Assembly: GCA_027694045.1 (NCBI GenBank)
Contig: JAQEWB010000014.1
Span: 1-57,149, forward strand
Direction of reading: 5' to 3'
Length of the DNA: 57,149 nucleotides
Source of the DNA: Bacillaceae bacterium OF18-1A
GTDB taxonomy: Bacteria > Bacillota > Bacilli > Bacillales > Bacillaceae_G
The position numbers and the translations under genes are program-made. Below the pieces are notes generated by a model. That model saw only the letters and a program-made list of their open reading frames with translations, did not search any database and had not been told where the DNA came from. This document shows, one piece after another, positions 1-10,367 of the stretch; within the stretch, counting starts at the first letter, position 1, and each line of letters begins with the position of its first letter.

Positions 1-142
1 ATTTTTTGCCTAAAAATGTTTACACATACTTTTATACATCATCAATATATCGACCGCAACTTCAATTATATCGGCGATTTTCGAAATATATCGACTTACC
101 GACAAAGATTGACAATAATCGCATCCTATATAAAGTGCAACA

Positions 143-850
143 TTAAACCGTCATCTTCCAACTCGATAACGCTAACCAGTTCTCCATTTCCTTATAATCA
201 GGCATTATCTTCCCGACAAGACGCCAAAAAGAACGGTCATGATTTAAATGAACCATATGACACATTTCATGAACAACTACATAGTCAATTACTCGCTGTG
301 GTGCCATTGCTAGCTTCCAATTGAATGTTAGTTGTAAATTCGAATCGCAAGTACCCCAAGTACGACTACTATCTGTAATACGAATAGAACGTGGTTTTGT
401 TTTGAAATTACTTTGATGCGCTTTAATACTCTTCTCTACTAAAGATTTACACTGCTTATAGTAAAATCGTTTTAAAGCTTGTTGTATTTTCTCATCCTTA
501 AGCTCTTTCACATAAATATGTAACTTATCCCCTTCAAAAATCGCATTATCTTGCTCAATGCTTGCATCTTGGGAAATCTGTATCGGATACGTATTCCCTA
601 AATACAAAAATCCCTCTCCTTGATCATAATCCTTTTCCTGTGGTCCATGCGCTCGCTCCGCCATTTCCTTACGTGTTGTCTGAATCCAATCCCACTTCTC
701 CTCTAGCAACTGGACTAAGTATTCAACAGGTGTTCCTTTCGGAGCTTGCACTTCCACATTTCCATACGAATCTACAAAAAGACGCACCGACTTTTTCTTC
801 TTATAAGTTATATGAAAATTAATTGTCTCACCTAAATATGTATGTACCAT
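143..850 (-). CDS. YgjP-like M48-type metal-dependent hydrolase
   Basis: 235-residue soluble protein of the YgjP / DUF45 zinc metallopeptidase family. The zinc site is visible as HEMCH at residues 194-198, followed by HLNHDRSFW, the usual third-ligand region of this family. The N-terminal half is a beta-rich segment containing APKGTP and a WDWIQ stretch, also typical of the family. There is no signal peptide or membrane segment, so it should be cytosolic. The start at 850 follows AGGTGATGAA. The substrate is unknown for this family. It is the last minus-strand gene before the window edge, and no terminator is visible in the first 142 bases. Confidence 0.85.
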   Translation of the reverse strand: MVHTYLGETINFHITYKKKKSVRLFVDSYGNVEVQAPKGTPVEYLVQLLEEKWDWIQTTRKEMAERAHGPQEKDYDQGEGFLYLGNTYPIQISQDASIEQDNAIFEGDKLHIYVKELKDEKIQQALKRFYYKQCKSLVEKSIKAHQSNFKTKPRSIRITDSSRTWGTCDSNLQLTFNWKLAMAPQRVIDYVVVHEMCHMVHLNHDRSFWRLVGKIMPDYKEMENWLALSSWKMTV

Positions 851-885
851 TTCATCACCTAGCGTATTATTTTTACAAATAAAAA

Positions 886-911
886 AGAGTAGGATACAAA
901 CGTCCTACTCT
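886..911 (-). terminator. Rho-independent terminator of the DUF1456 gene
   Basis: A 9-bp perfect stem (AGAGTAGGA / TCCTACTCT) with an 8-base loop is followed on the minus strand by a run of T. It lies 35 bases downstream of the DUF1456 stop codon and upstream of the metallopeptidase gene, so the two genes are probably separate transcripts. Confidence 0.8.
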
Positions 912-945
912 ACCTATTATATCATTTACTGCTTTAACAAACTCG

Positions 946-1464
946 TTACCCTCTATACTTTACAGCTAATCCCTTAATGAAATTCCTTGCGTATCTATCG
1001 CCGCACTCTTTGTAATTTTTATGACCTTTTTTTCTTAATAGAGCGCCTAACTCTCCTTTTGTTACTGTAACGCCTACGCTATCTAATATATCAAGCACAT
1101 CTTCACTCGTTAAAGATAGTGCAATTTTCATTTTCTTTAGAAGAAGGTTATTAGCACTCTCTTTGCTTTGCATTGGTGCCGGTTGTCCAGGTTTCGGATC
1201 TTGCTTCCCTCTTTTTAAAGTAATAAATCCATTTAAAAATGACTCTAACATCATCATATCGCATGTTAGTACGTACTCATCTTCAGCTACATCAGCGTCT
1301 TCAGGTTCATGCTGAGGAGCTCTCTTTATTTTTGTAAGCATATCCACTACATCTTCTTTCGTTACTTCCATCCCACCAAGTTTAAAGATTTCTACCATAT
1401 CTATATCTTTTATGTCTAAAGCGTATCTTACTCTTTTTAATATATCGTTGTTACTCATTGCCAT
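946..1464 (-). CDS. DUF1456 family protein (YehS-like)
   Basis: 172-residue protein recognised as the DUF1456 / YehS family. It has an internal duplication: residues about 5-45 (NNDILKRVRYALDIKD..., VTKEDVVDML) and about 103-143 (NNLLLKKMKIALSLTS..., VTKGELGALL) align with each other, which is the family signature of two repeated helical domains. An acidic linker (EPEDADVAEDE) lies between them. The start at 1464 follows AGGAGG with a 7-base spacer. Soluble, of unknown function, and expressed alone with its own terminator at 886-911. Confidence 0.85.
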   Translation of the reverse strand: MAMSNNDILKRVRYALDIKDIDMVEIFKLGGMEVTKEDVVDMLTKIKRAPQHEPEDADVAEDEYVLTCDMMMLESFLNGFITLKRGKQDPKPGQPAPMQSKESANNLLLKKMKIALSLTSEDVLDILDSVGVTVTKGELGALLRKKGHKNYKECGDRYARNFIKGLAVKYRG

Positions 1465-1518
1465 TGGTTTTCCTCCTGAAATGTTGATTATCGTAATGCT
1501 TTTAGCATGTGTAAATGA

Positions 1519-1653
1519 ATGTCGTCAAATTACTACTTTAACATTTTAGGGGGAGGTTTTGTAGTCTTAGGTGGATTTATGCTTACGGGGATTACACAAC
1601 AACTTAAGTCTGAGAAGAAATTTGAATGCTTTTTGAAGCACTTTTATCCATAA
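1519..1653 (+). CDS. Possible 44-residue small membrane protein
   Basis: Unrecognised small ORF inside the 380-base gap between the divergent DUF1456 gene and the 209-residue gene. It has one hydrophobic glycine-rich segment (ILGGGFVVLGGFMLTGI, residues 9-25) followed by a charged tail (QQLKSEKKF). No good Shine-Dalgarno sequence precedes the ATG, which argues against translation from this start. It could be a real small membrane peptide or a remnant of a larger transporter gene. The rest of the gap (1654-1844) is AT-rich with no clear feature beyond likely promoter sequence. Confidence 0.25.
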   Translation: MSSNYYFNILGGGFVVLGGFMLTGITQQLKSEKKFECFLKHFYP

Positions 1654-1844
1654 CATATTAGAATTTTTTGTATCACACTATAAATCCCATTATAATAATA
1701 CTCGGATATTTTATCTCAAAGTTAAATTATCTTAATTTAACTACTATATGAAGAATATCCCACCTTTATTTTCACTGAAAGGATAAATTACATTTTAATG
1801 GTTAAAAAAGCATACCTTATTTTTAAGATTGGAGTTTGTTGCAC

Positions 1845-2474
1845 ATGATAAAAAAAGACTCAAAACAAATGACAAAAGTAGAATTAATGGACAAATATCT
1901 TGATTCTCATCAAGGAATCATAACCAGCTCCGAGATTTGTGATATTGTAATGTCTACTTTCCAATTTGATTTAACAACTAAATCTGTCCAATCAAAAGAA
2001 TTCGTGATGACAGGGACTGTTTCTTCAACTGAGCACATTGCTAAAATGGCCATAGATTCTGGTCTTTCTCGTTATGGAAAAAAAGTTACAGGGATTGAAA
2101 TTCGCAAACTTATCAATCAAATTTTTGGTATTAACTTAGATGGGATATCTTCTTTAGATGGAGCAAGAATTTCTTTATTTTCTAAAGGTCAGTGGATTGT
2201 TCGAGGTGAACAAGACTTATTTGTTGTTCATACTGGATTAGACGATGTCGATGTAAAGGTTTTCCCTACTAATTACTTCATCGAACAAACTGGATTAGAG
2301 GAACTTCCAGAGGATCTACAACAATCATTAACAAGATTCGGGTTCTACTACGATGAAAAGATCGGGTGTTATTATTACTCAAATCCTTCTGGAGAAGCTG
2401 TTTCAGATGCTTTTAAGGGCCAAACTATTGGGACACTTCTTAAAGTAATTCAGCATTCATATCCATCTTTATAA
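1845..2474 (+). CDS. Hypothetical protein, 209 residues
   Basis: I do not recognise the family. The protein is soluble and has a weak internal repeat near the N-terminus: TSSEICDIVMSTFQFDL (about residues 27-43) resembles TGIEIRKLINQIFGINL (about residues 85-101), each a helix followed by a hydrophobic turn. The C-terminal half is aromatic-rich (FGFYYDEKIGCYYYSNPSG). The ATG at 1845 is preferred over a TTG at 1836 because GGAG at 1831-1834 is 10 bases from the ATG but only one base from the TTG. A perfect 16-bp terminator follows directly. Monocistronic on the plus strand between two minus-strand neighbours. Confidence 0.7.
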   Translation: MIKKDSKQMTKVELMDKYLDSHQGIITSSEICDIVMSTFQFDLTTKSVQSKEFVMTGTVSSTEHIAKMAIDSGLSRYGKKVTGIEIRKLINQIFGINLDGISSLDGARISLFSKGQWIVRGEQDLFVVHTGLDDVDVKVFPTNYFIEQTGLEELPEDLQQSLTRFGFYYDEKIGCYYYSNPSGEAVSDAFKGQTIGTLLKVIQHSYPSL

Positions 2475-2508
2475 AAAAATCATATAGGGGAGCCCTATAT
2501 GATTTTTT
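2474..2508. terminator. Bidirectional Rho-independent terminator
   Basis: A perfect 16-bp stem with a 3-base loop (GAG) flanked by A and T runs on both sides. It sits between the convergent 209-residue gene (plus) and the thiamine-diphosphate enzyme gene (minus) and can serve both. Confidence 0.9.
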
Positions 2509-2528
2509 ATTTGATGAATAAGACAACT

Positions 2529-4172
2529 TTACTTTCCAAAAGATGATAAGAATTTAACTCTATCTCCCATAGGTGGAGTATTATTATCGACTAAAGATAC
2601 CTCTAAAACTGCTGGTCCATTTAAATTCATTAAGCCGTCTATAACACCTTGATTGATATCTTCTAATTCATTGATTCTGTAACTTGGTATATTCATAGCC
2701 GCAGCCATCGCACTAATATTGATTGATTCCTGTTCAAAGGACGGATGAGTCCTGCGGAATTGTAACGAATGACCGTGATATACCATTCCTAAACGGGCAT
2801 TATTCATCACAACAAACAAAATCGGTAAATTATATTCCTTTGCTGTCAGTATTTCCATTCCATGCATGAAGAAGCAGCCATCACCTGTAATACATACAAC
2901 AGGGCGGTCTGGTTCAGCTAATTTTGAACCAATTGCAGACCCAATCCCGCTTCCCATTGCCCCAAAATGCACGTTAATATCATAGGTGTCAAAATCTACG
3001 ACCTTCATGTGATGGATAACATACGACATAAATTCACCAATATCAATTGTGTATCTAGTATTTGATGGTAAACATTTTTGAAGATTCAGGAGTACATTTT
3101 TCGTATTATATTCTTCCGTATTCTCCGCTGCATCTTCCTTCTTTTCAACAGTAAGCTCAGCACTTTCTCTTTGTAGCCCTAAAGCTCTTAATTCTTCTAT
3201 TAACAATACTAAACTTAAATTTATATCACCAAGGACTGGAATATCCACCTTGTACTTTCGATTAAAGACAGATTGGTCGAAATCCATTTGAACAGAGAAA
3301 CGATCTTTTATTAAATTGCTATTATAATTATTTGTTGCCGTTTCACCCAAACTAGAGCCCACAATCAATAATGCTTTTCCATCACCCTCATTAATCAATG
3401 CAGAAGCAGCTTCATGACCGGCAAATCCAAACACTCCGACTAGAAGTGGGTGCCCCTCTGGAATATACCCTTTAGCTTGCGGGGTTGTTATAATCGGCCA
3501 ATTCAAAAGTTCTGCCAGTTCTATTAATGATTCAACAGAGTTTCTTATTCCCTGCCCTGCAAAAATATAACCGCTATCCCTTTTTACCAATTCTCTAGCT
3601 GTCTCTTTTATTATGTCTAAATCTGGAACAATAGGCGCTCTTTTAAGCTGGTTCGGTATTTCAATATTCCCCACGTTTTCATGTTGAATATCAATCGGTA
3701 TAGCAACATGGACAGGACCTGGTACACCAGATGTAGCGATTTCAATTGCTAGTGCGACTTCTTTAAGTACGTCCTTTACATCATTAATTGTAACGCTATA
3801 TTTTGTAACTGGTCTGAAAACTGGTTCTACATCTAATTCTTGTGATGCATTCAAACCTACCGTATTAATAGGTACCGCACCAGTAATGAATAAGACAGGT
3901 AAATGCTCTCGCATAGCACTGGCAGCACCTGTTACGAGATTTGTAGCACCAGGTCCGCTACAACCAATACATACGCTTAGCTGATTTGTGTATTTCGCGT
4001 AAGCAGCAGCCATGTAAGATGCTGCACCTTCATGCTTTGTTACAATTGGTGTTAATTCCGGCATATCGTACAGCTCATCAAAAAATGCATTTACAGAACC
4101 GGCTGGAATCCCAAATATATGTTTAACTTCATTAGCTATTAAATATTCTAATACATTTCGAGCTGCTCTCAT
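2529..4172 (-). CDS. Thiamine-diphosphate-dependent enzyme, acetolactate synthase family
   Basis: 547-residue cytosolic enzyme with the three-domain layout of acetolactate synthase / pyruvate oxidase type enzymes: N-terminal pyrimidine-binding domain with the catalytic glutamate in KHEGAA (E48), central domain with AGQGIR, and C-terminal diphosphate-binding domain with GDG at residues 430-432 and NN at 457-458 for Mg-ThDP. The family decarboxylates 2-oxo acids, sometimes with carboligation. The HEGAASYMAAAYAK segment differs from the HEQGA form usual in biosynthetic IlvB, and no ilvN, ilvC or alsD gene is nearby, so the true substrate cannot be named. Start at 4172 with GGGGA upstream. A bcr1-like repeat lies upstream at 4196-4330. 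Confidence 0.8.
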   Translation of the reverse strand: MRAARNVLEYLIANEVKHIFGIPAGSVNAFFDELYDMPELTPIVTKHEGAASYMAAAYAKYTNQLSVCIGCSGPGATNLVTGAASAMREHLPVLFITGAVPINTVGLNASQELDVEPVFRPVTKYSVTINDVKDVLKEVALAIEIATSGVPGPVHVAIPIDIQHENVGNIEIPNQLKRAPIVPDLDIIKETARELVKRDSGYIFAGQGIRNSVESLIELAELLNWPIITTPQAKGYIPEGHPLLVGVFGFAGHEAASALINEGDGKALLIVGSSLGETATNNYNSNLIKDRFSVQMDFDQSVFNRKYKVDIPVLGDINLSLVLLIEELRALGLQRESAELTVEKKEDAAENTEEYNTKNVLLNLQKCLPSNTRYTIDIGEFMSYVIHHMKVVDFDTYDINVHFGAMGSGIGSAIGSKLAEPDRPVVCITGDGCFFMHGMEILTAKEYNLPILFVVMNNARLGMVYHGHSLQFRRTHPSFEQESINISAMAAAMNIPSYRINELEDINQGVIDGLMNLNGPAVLEVSLVDNNTPPMGDRVKFLSSFGK

Positions 4173-4195
4173 GTTTATTCCCCATTCGCTTTAAA

Positions 4196-4330
4196 TTTAT
4201 CCCTCTATTTGTGAGCAGTAAAACTCTACCTCAAAATCCGGCGAATGTGAGGTAGAGATAACTGCCGCTTAGTAAAGGCTAATAACCAGTTGAGGATGGA
4301 CAAAAACCTCACTGATGAAAGCCTCACTTT
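4196..4330 (-). repeat. bcr1-like dispersed repeat, near full length
   Basis: Read on the minus strand, the sequence starts AAAGTGAGG and ends with the family hallmark ACTGC.CACAAATAG.GGGATAAA. It contains the internal hairpin CTCTACCTCA / TGAGGTAGAG at 4224-4257. It aligns over its whole length with the copy at 41935-42093 (shared TCCATCC, TTATTAGCC, GGCAGTT blocks). Its 5' end is 6 bases after the stop codon of the GGDEF-EAL gene, in the same orientation. Confidence 0.75.
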
Positions 4331-4336
4331 CTCTCT

Positions 4337-7174
4337 CTATTTAAAAAATTTCTCCATATCTTCAGCCATTACAGGACGACTGAAATAATATCCTTGCATT
4401 AAATAACAATTTCGTGCAGATAAAAATTCTACCTGTTCCTTTGTCTCAACACCTTCAGCGATAACATCAAGATTCAAATTCTTAGCTAGCGTAATAATAG
4501 TATTCGTAATGGCTGCATCATCTTTTGTCATATCTCGCACAAAGGATTTATCAATTTTCAACGTTGAAATAGGCAAGTTTTTTAAATACCCTAAAGATGA
4601 ATAACCAGTGCCAAAATCATCAATAGCGAAGTTGATTCCCAAACCTTTTAATTCCTTCATCGTTTTTAAAGTTGATTCTGTATTTTTAACAATTAAATTC
4701 TCAGTGAGTTCTAGATGTAAATACTCAGGTGATAGCTCTACTTCCTTTAAAACGTTTTTTACGACAGAAAATAAATCACTTTGTTCAAACTGACGTGCAG
4801 ATAAATTCACGGACATATTAATTAATGGAAAACCTTGATCATGCCATTTCTTCACTTGCCTACAAGCCTCTTGCAGAACCCATTCACCTATCGGGACTAT
4901 TAACCCGGTTTCTTCAGCTAGTGGGATAAATTTATCAGGTGGAATCATCCCATGTTCTTGATGATTCCATCTAATTAAAGCCTCTACACCTTCAATTTTA
5001 TTCGTTTTACCATTTATTTGCGGTTGGTAATAAAGGACAAGCTCCTCTTGTTCCAAAGCCTTATACAAATCATTTTCTAGCTTGACGCTTTCAAAAGTTC
5101 TAGTATCCATCCCTTCACTGAAGAAATGATAACTATTTCCTGATATTTCTTTAGATTTGTACATAGCTGTATCTGCATTTTTGATTAATATCTCAGTCGT
5201 ATCACCATTATCAGGAAATATACTAATACCAATACTCGTTTTCATATAGATTTCATTATCTACTAACTTAAAAGGATTTGAAAAAGAATCGATGACACGG
5301 TTTACTACCTTTAATACTTCATTTTCATTTTTGACATTAGGTAAATAAATAGTAAATTCATCTCCGCCTTGTCTCGATACCGTTGCACTTTTTGGTACAC
5401 AAGTGCTTAATCTGTTCGCCACCTCTCGTAGCAACAGATCACCGAAACTATGCCCAAGCGTATCATTCACAAACTTAAACCGGTCTAAATCCAAATATAG
5501 AACTGCTAATTTTTCAGCATGCAATTGAGCGTATGTCAGCCCTTGGGTTAGCCTGTCCTTTAATAGAACTCTGTTCGGTAAATCTGTTAAACTATCAAAA
5601 TAAGCATGGTACTTTATTTCTTCCTCCATTTGTTTCCTTTGGGTTATGTCTTTAAAGGTAACAACTTCCCCAACAATCTCATCCCCTTCTTTTATAGAGG
5701 AAATGACATACTCCACCGGAAAACAGGATTGATCTTTTCTAAAAAACTGCTCTGTTTTCTCGTAAAGGTTCCAATTCTCATCGCAGTCGGAGGTAACCTT
5801 TTTTTTCCTTTCCGTTTCAATTCCATTGAAAACCATACTGGATGGTTTTCCTATTAATTCATTTTCCATATCATAGCCTAACATGGACGCACCGGCTGGG
5901 TTACAAAAAGTAATATTCCCATCGAGATTCAAACCGAAAATCCCTTCTCCGGCAGAATTGAGTATGAGTTCCTTCTCACGACTAAGTTGCTGTAATTCGG
6001 TTATTACTCGTTCCAGTTCCTTATTTTTCACAGTAATTTCTGAGGTTCTTTCCTCTATAATAACTTCCTGCTTTTCCATATATAACAGGTTTGATAGCGT
6101 AGAAGCAGTTGCATCGACAATAGATTGCGACAGCTGTATTTGTGCTTCAGAATAATTAAAATCACTATCACCTAGATTGACTACAGATATTTGCCCTAAT
6201 ACCTCTCCCATTGAAACCAATGGCAGCATCAAGAGCCCCTTTATACCAAAATTACGACAAACATCATGATTCGGCCGCGAATCTGCATAAACATCTGGAA
6301 TCAGGATCGGTTTTTTTGTTTTAATAACCTCTTGCGTGACTCTATCGTTACTTTGGTCAAATTGTATCTTATCATGTGTCTTGATCCAATCTTCTTCTGT
6401 CCATTCAGAGTTCTTACTTAACTTCGCCGGTCTAATTTTCTTTTCAGCTAAAGGCTCTAATAAGTGAACCCCGATATTATAATTACCTAAAACCTTCCCT
6501 AAATAGGAAAAACAGTTGTCTAGACTTTCCTGCATTGAGGAACACATAGATAGATCACGTGTCACATCAAGCAAAAGTTGTTTTTCAGCAATAAGGTTCA
6601 CCTTATGAGTTAAATTGTTCGCATTTTGAATGGCAACTGCCGCCATATTCACATATGCCTCAACCGTTTGAATTTCCGACTCTGTTAAATTCATGGGAAT
6701 TCCATAATCAAATAAAAAGACTAAACCAAATAGCTCTTCTTCAAAAGAGATAGGCAAAACTAATAAAGATTTAATTTGAAAACCTTTAACAGCCCTTGGA
6801 TCCGGTCGACTATCTTTTGATGTATCAGGGATATAGATAGTTTTTTTTGTTTCAATCACTTCTTTTGCCAGTAGGTCGATTTCTGTATCAATGGTATGCA
6901 TATCCAGTGTCCATCCATTAATAATCTTCGGTTTCCCCACATACCCTCTAAAAGTGCCATCTTCCTGCGGCAAATAAATACCAACAGAATCGCATTGAAC
7001 AATTTCTTCAGAAATTGCTATTGTGACTTGCTCTAAAACCTCACGTAAATCCAGTTTTGTATTGATCATTTTAGTTATATTCGCAAGTCGAGAATACCTC
7101 GTTTGTTCCTTTAACATAAAGATGAACTCCATTCTATTAGCATTATCCATTTGCATCCAATTATGGACCCTCAT
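4337..7174 (-). CDS. GAF-GAF-PAS-GGDEF-EAL cyclic-di-GMP signalling protein
   Basis: 945-residue soluble sensor. Order: GAF (about 35-185), GAF (about 205-365), short coiled coil, PAS (about 400-515), GGDEF (about 525-685), EAL (about 700-940). The two GAF domains are related to each other ([19 protein letters not shown] versus [19 protein letters not shown]). The cyclase motif GGDEF is intact at 603-607, but the inhibitory RxxD site is replaced by PKSA. The EAL domain keeps EALIRW at 731, [10 protein letters not shown], and AEGVET, so phosphodiesterase activity is likely and cyclase activity possible. No membrane segments: it should sense an intracellular ligand. The start is uncertain; a Met at residue 20 (7117) has GGAG 9 bases upstream, better than the first ATG. 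Confidence 0.88.
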   Translation of the reverse strand: MRVHNWMQMDNANRMEFIFMLKEQTRYSRLANITKMINTKLDLREVLEQVTIAISEEIVQCDSVGIYLPQEDGTFRGYVGKPKIINGWTLDMHTIDTEIDLLAKEVIETKKTIYIPDTSKDSRPDPRAVKGFQIKSLLVLPISFEEELFGLVFLFDYGIPMNLTESEIQTVEAYVNMAAVAIQNANNLTHKVNLIAEKQLLLDVTRDLSMCSSMQESLDNCFSYLGKVLGNYNIGVHLLEPLAEKKIRPAKLSKNSEWTEEDWIKTHDKIQFDQSNDRVTQEVIKTKKPILIPDVYADSRPNHDVCRNFGIKGLLMLPLVSMGEVLGQISVVNLGDSDFNYSEAQIQLSQSIVDATASTLSNLLYMEKQEVIIEERTSEITVKNKELERVITELQQLSREKELILNSAGEGIFGLNLDGNITFCNPAGASMLGYDMENELIGKPSSMVFNGIETERKKKVTSDCDENWNLYEKTEQFFRKDQSCFPVEYVISSIKEGDEIVGEVVTFKDITQRKQMEEEIKYHAYFDSLTDLPNRVLLKDRLTQGLTYAQLHAEKLAVLYLDLDRFKFVNDTLGHSFGDLLLREVANRLSTCVPKSATVSRQGGDEFTIYLPNVKNENEVLKVVNRVIDSFSNPFKLVDNEIYMKTSIGISIFPDNGDTTEILIKNADTAMYKSKEISGNSYHFFSEGMDTRTFESVKLENDLYKALEQEELVLYYQPQINGKTNKIEGVEALIRWNHQEHGMIPPDKFIPLAEETGLIVPIGEWVLQEACRQVKKWHDQGFPLINMSVNLSARQFEQSDLFSVVKNVLKEVELSPEYLHLELTENLIVKNTESTLKTMKELKGLGINFAIDDFGTGYSSLGYLKNLPISTLKIDKSFVRDMTKDDAAITNTIITLAKNLNLDVIAEGVETKEQVEFLSARNCYLMQGYYFSRPVMAEDMEKFFK

Positions 7175-7607
7175 TTAAAGCCAATCAATACTATCATTTC
7201 CACTAATTCGACAAAAAATTTTATATTTCTCATTTTATAATGTTTTGCACAGTTTTAACATAGGAATTGTTTGCATAATAATTTATTGTTTTTCTTACTA
7301 CGTCGCGAGATTACGCTTTATTATCTTTTTTGTTACACCAAATCAAAATTCTGCTCCTACCTAAAGTTGAACTACGGTCCTTCACACGCTTGAGGAAGGA
7401 CACTTCTTTCAGATAATGTGTAAAAATAAAAACAGATGGAAATCCCTCCCTATCAGAGCCTAGATTCCCATCTGTCTATTCAAACTTCCTCTTTATTCCA
7501 GAAACATCAGAGTATACGTGGGCACATAAACATACTGATATATTTGCGTTCAGTCATAATCTATACAGAAACTCAGACCTAAATAAATCCCCTCTAACGT
7601 ACGAAAG
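7175..7607. other. Intergenic region with two hairpins
   Basis: 433 bases without a gene. It holds a stem with GTCCTTC / GAAGGAC arms near 7375-7401 and a terminator-like hairpin at 7432-7475 (separate entry). The 7476-7607 part and the AT-rich stretch next to the GGDEF-EAL gene show nothing else I can support. Confidence 0.5.
7432..7475 (-). terminator. Probable terminator downstream of the dus gene
   Basis: On the minus strand an ACAGATGG / CCATCTGT stem with a further inner AATC/GATT pairing is followed by TTTTTATTTTT. It lies 130 bases past the dus stop codon. Confidence 0.6.
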
Positions 7608-8597
7608 TTATAATGCTTCACTATCCGTTGTTACAGCAACGCTCTCTTCAAATTTATCCAGCAATGCACGCACTTCATCTGTTGATTTCGTGCTCATCAA
7701 TTGATTTCTTAGTTCAGCAGCTCCTGGGAATCCTTTTACATAAATTTTGAAAAAGCGATGCAGCCCTGTGATTGAACGTGGCAATACTTCCGCATATTGA
7801 TCTTGAAGATCTAGCTGTAGTCTTAACAGATCAAGATGTTCTTTACTGCTATGCTCTCTCGGTTCTTTTTCAAAAGCGAATGGATTTTTAAAGATTCCTC
7901 GTCCGATCATGACGCCATCAATACCGTATTTTTCAGCAAGTTCCATCCCAGTTTGACGGTCAGGGATGTCTCCGTTAATTGTTAGGAGTGTATTTGGTGC
8001 AATACGGTCACGCAGTTTTTTAATTTCCGGAATTAGTTCCCAATGCGCATCTACTTGGCTCATTTCTTCCCTCGTACGTAAATGAATAGATAGGTTTGCA
8101 ATATCTTGTTTAAAAATATGCGTTAACCAATCTTCCCACTCGCTTAGCTCTTTAAAGCCAAGTCGTGTTTTTACGCTGACAGGAAGCCCGCCAGCTTTTG
8201 CAGCTTGAATAAGTTCTGCCGCAACATCTGGACGCAAGATAAGGCCACTACCTTTTCCTCTTGATGCCACATTCGGTACAGGACAGCCCATATTAATATC
8301 GATACCTTTAAATCCTAATTCCGCCATACCAATACTCATTTGACGGAAATACTCAGGATTATCCCCCCAAATATGTGCCACGATAGGCTGTTCATCTTCT
8401 GTAAAAATTAAACGGCCACGTACACTTTTCATACCTTCTGGATGACAATAGCTATCCGAGTTTGTAAACTCTGTGAAAAATACATCCGGGCGACCGGCTT
8501 CACTTACTACGTGACGGAAAACAACGTCTGTCACATCTTCCATTGGTGCAAGTACGAAAAATGGTCGTGGTAATTCACGCCAAAAATTATCTATCAT
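7608..8597 (-). CDS. tRNA-dihydrouridine synthase
   Basis: 329-residue FMN-dependent Dus enzyme that reduces uridine to dihydrouridine in the tRNA D-loop. Diagnostic segments: [11 protein letters not shown] at the N-terminus, [18 protein letters not shown] with the catalytic cysteine, VKTRLG, and the FMN phosphate loop TINGDIPD...GVMIGRG, followed by the C-terminal helical domain. A GTG start at 8618 is possible in frame, but the ATG at 8597 ([12 protein letters not shown]) fits the family N-terminus and has GAGAGG upstream, so it was chosen. Which Dus subgroup it belongs to, and hence which uridine it modifies, cannot be decided by eye. Monocistronic. Confidence 0.9.
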   Translation of the reverse strand: MIDNFWRELPRPFFVLAPMEDVTDVVFRHVVSEAGRPDVFFTEFTNSDSYCHPEGMKSVRGRLIFTEDEQPIVAHIWGDNPEYFRQMSIGMAELGFKGIDINMGCPVPNVASRGKGSGLILRPDVAAELIQAAKAGGLPVSVKTRLGFKELSEWEDWLTHIFKQDIANLSIHLRTREEMSQVDAHWELIPEIKKLRDRIAPNTLLTINGDIPDRQTGMELAEKYGIDGVMIGRGIFKNPFAFEKEPREHSSKEHLDLLRLQLDLQDQYAEVLPRSITGLHRFFKIYVKGFPGAAELRNQLMSTKSTDEVRALLDKFEESVAVTTDSEAL

Positions 8598-8706
8598 TTC
8601 AAATTCAAATCCTCTCACTATGAATACAATTTCAAAATCTCAATTTATAATTTGTAAAAATCAACAATATTTATTTTAACTAAAATCATTACTGATTGAT
8701 GTTTTT

Positions 8707-8805
8707 ATAAAGTGACAATTTAATCAATAAGGGTTTTCTTCATCCTCCACCTAACAAATTTTGAAGTAGGAGTCTTACTGCCCGCAAATAGCGTGGCGTG
8801 ATAAA
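8707..8805 (+). repeat. bcr1-like dispersed repeat, shortened copy
   Basis: Begins ATAAAGTGACAATTTAATCA and ends CTTACTGCCCGCAAATAGCG...ATAAA, matching the ends of the other copies; the middle is shorter than in the 159-bp copy. Flanked on both sides by ATAAA, consistent with a 5-bp target duplication. Sits between rlmCD and the dus gene. Confidence 0.75.
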
Positions 8806-8807
8806 CC

Positions 8808-8849
8808 AAAAAGCAGATGGTATAGATTTTTCTATATCAACTGCTTTTT
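8808..8849 (-). terminator. Terminator of rlmCD
   Basis: A long imperfect stem (AAAAAGCAG...CTGCTTTTT, inner TATAGA / CTATA) with a T-rich loop ends 3 bases before the rlmCD stop and carries a T run on the minus strand. Confidence 0.75.
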
Positions 8850-8851
8850 TA

Positions 8852-10228
8852 TTATACCAACTTAAGCCAAGCCACACACTCCACATGAGTCGTATGCGGG
8901 AACATATCAACAGGTTGTACTTCCTGCGTTTTATATCCGCCTTCTTCTAGTACTTTTAAATCACGTGCTAATGTTGCTGGGTTACATGATACGTATACGA
9001 CGCGTTTTGGCTTCATATCGATGATTGTGTTTAGTAATGCTTCGTCACAACCTTTACGCGGCGGATCTACGACCATTGTGTCAGCGATTACGCCTTCTTT
9101 GTACCATTTTGGAATGACTACTTCTGCTTCTCCTACGCCAAATTCAGCGTTTGTCATGTTGTTTAGTGCTGCGTTTCGGTTTGCGTCTTCAATTGCTTCT
9201 GGGACGATTTCAACGCCGTACACTTTCTTCGCTTTTTGCGCTAGGAATAAGGAGATTGATCCGATTCCGCAATATGCATCAATTACTGTTTCATTACCAT
9301 CTAGCTTTGCGTATTCTAACGTTTTATCGTATAGCACTTTCGTTTGTTCCGGGTTTACTTGATAGAATGAACGTGCTGAAATCGCAAATTTAATGTCACC
9401 GATAAAGTCATAAATATATTCTGATCCGTACAGTACTGTCGTTTTGTCTCCGAAGATTACATTCGTACGCTTCGGGTTTACGTTTTGAACGATTGATTTT
9501 ACTTCTGGGAATTTTGCTGTAATTTCTTCAATGATTGCTTGTTTATTTGGCAGTTCCGCTGTACGTGTAATGAAGACAAGCATAATTTCCCCTGTTACTT
9601 GTCCGTAGCGAGCCATTACGTGGCGAAGTGTTCCTTTGTTACGCTCTTCGTTGTACGCCGTGATACCGTGCTTCTCACAAATACGTTTTACTTCTTGAAT
9701 TAATGTATCGTTTTCTTCTGCCTGAATTAAACATGATTCCATATTAATGATGTCATGTGTTCCTTGACGATAGAAACCTGCTACAAGTCCGCCTTCACGT
9801 TCTCCAATTGGTACTTGTGCTTTATTACGATATACCCACGGGTTCTTCATACCAAGTACAGGATGAACAGGAACATCACTTAATCCGCCGATGCGCTGCA
9901 TAACGTCACGTACTTGTTTTTCTTTCGCTTGTAATTGTCCTTCATATGTTAAATGCTGTAGCTGACAACCGCCGCACTGGTTATATACTGGGCATTCTGC
10001 ATCTTTACGATATGGACTTTCTGTATGAAGCTTCATTAAACGACCAAACGCAAAATTTTTCTTCACTTTAATAATTTTAATTTGTGCCTCTTCACCTGGT
10101 AATCCGTTTTTAACGAAAATTGGATAGCCCTTTACTTTCGCAACACCGGCACCGTCATGTGTTAAATCTTCAAATACTACATCTATAAACTCGTTTTTCT
10201 CAACTGGTGGCGTCATTTTTGTACTCAT
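8852..10228 (-). CDS. rlmCD: 23S rRNA (uracil-C5)-methyltransferase RlmCD
   Basis: 458-residue SAM-dependent enzyme that makes m5U in 23S rRNA; in Bacillus one enzyme (YefA) modifies both U747 and U1939. Order: N-terminal TRAM domain (about 10-65), iron-sulfur cysteines ([10 protein letters not shown] and a fourth in ESCLIQ), RNA-binding central domain, then a Rossmann methyltransferase domain with [11 protein letters not shown] (SAM) and VVDPPRKG. The nucleophile is in [13 protein letters not shown]. The Met at 10228 was chosen over one 7 codons upstream because AGAGG lies at good spacing before it and [11 protein letters not shown] is a normal N-terminus. Next to the dgkB/gat region as in B. 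subtilis. Confidence 0.92.
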   Translation of the reverse strand: MSTKMTPPVEKNEFIDVVFEDLTHDGAGVAKVKGYPIFVKNGLPGEEAQIKIIKVKKNFAFGRLMKLHTESPYRKDAECPVYNQCGGCQLQHLTYEGQLQAKEKQVRDVMQRIGGLSDVPVHPVLGMKNPWVYRNKAQVPIGEREGGLVAGFYRQGTHDIINMESCLIQAEENDTLIQEVKRICEKHGITAYNEERNKGTLRHVMARYGQVTGEIMLVFITRTAELPNKQAIIEEITAKFPEVKSIVQNVNPKRTNVIFGDKTTVLYGSEYIYDFIGDIKFAISARSFYQVNPEQTKVLYDKTLEYAKLDGNETVIDAYCGIGSISLFLAQKAKKVYGVEIVPEAIEDANRNAALNNMTNAEFGVGEAEVVIPKWYKEGVIADTMVVDPPRKGCDEALLNTIIDMKPKRVVYVSCNPATLARDLKVLEEGGYKTQEVQPVDMFPHTTHVECVAWLKLV

Positions 10229-10367
10229 TTTCCGACCTCTCTTTTTCATAACACTGCGTTACATTTTATCATACTTATATGGTCTTTTTCTATTGCAAGA
10301 AAAAAAGCTATTGACGATACTTCTCTGTTAGTGTTACGCTACTACTAATTTAATACGGACGATGTTA

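Noticed and set aside
16..324. 102-residue plus-strand ORF at the window start
   Set aside because: It lies opposite the 3' end of the YgjP-like metallopeptidase gene and has no recognisable domain or ribosome site.
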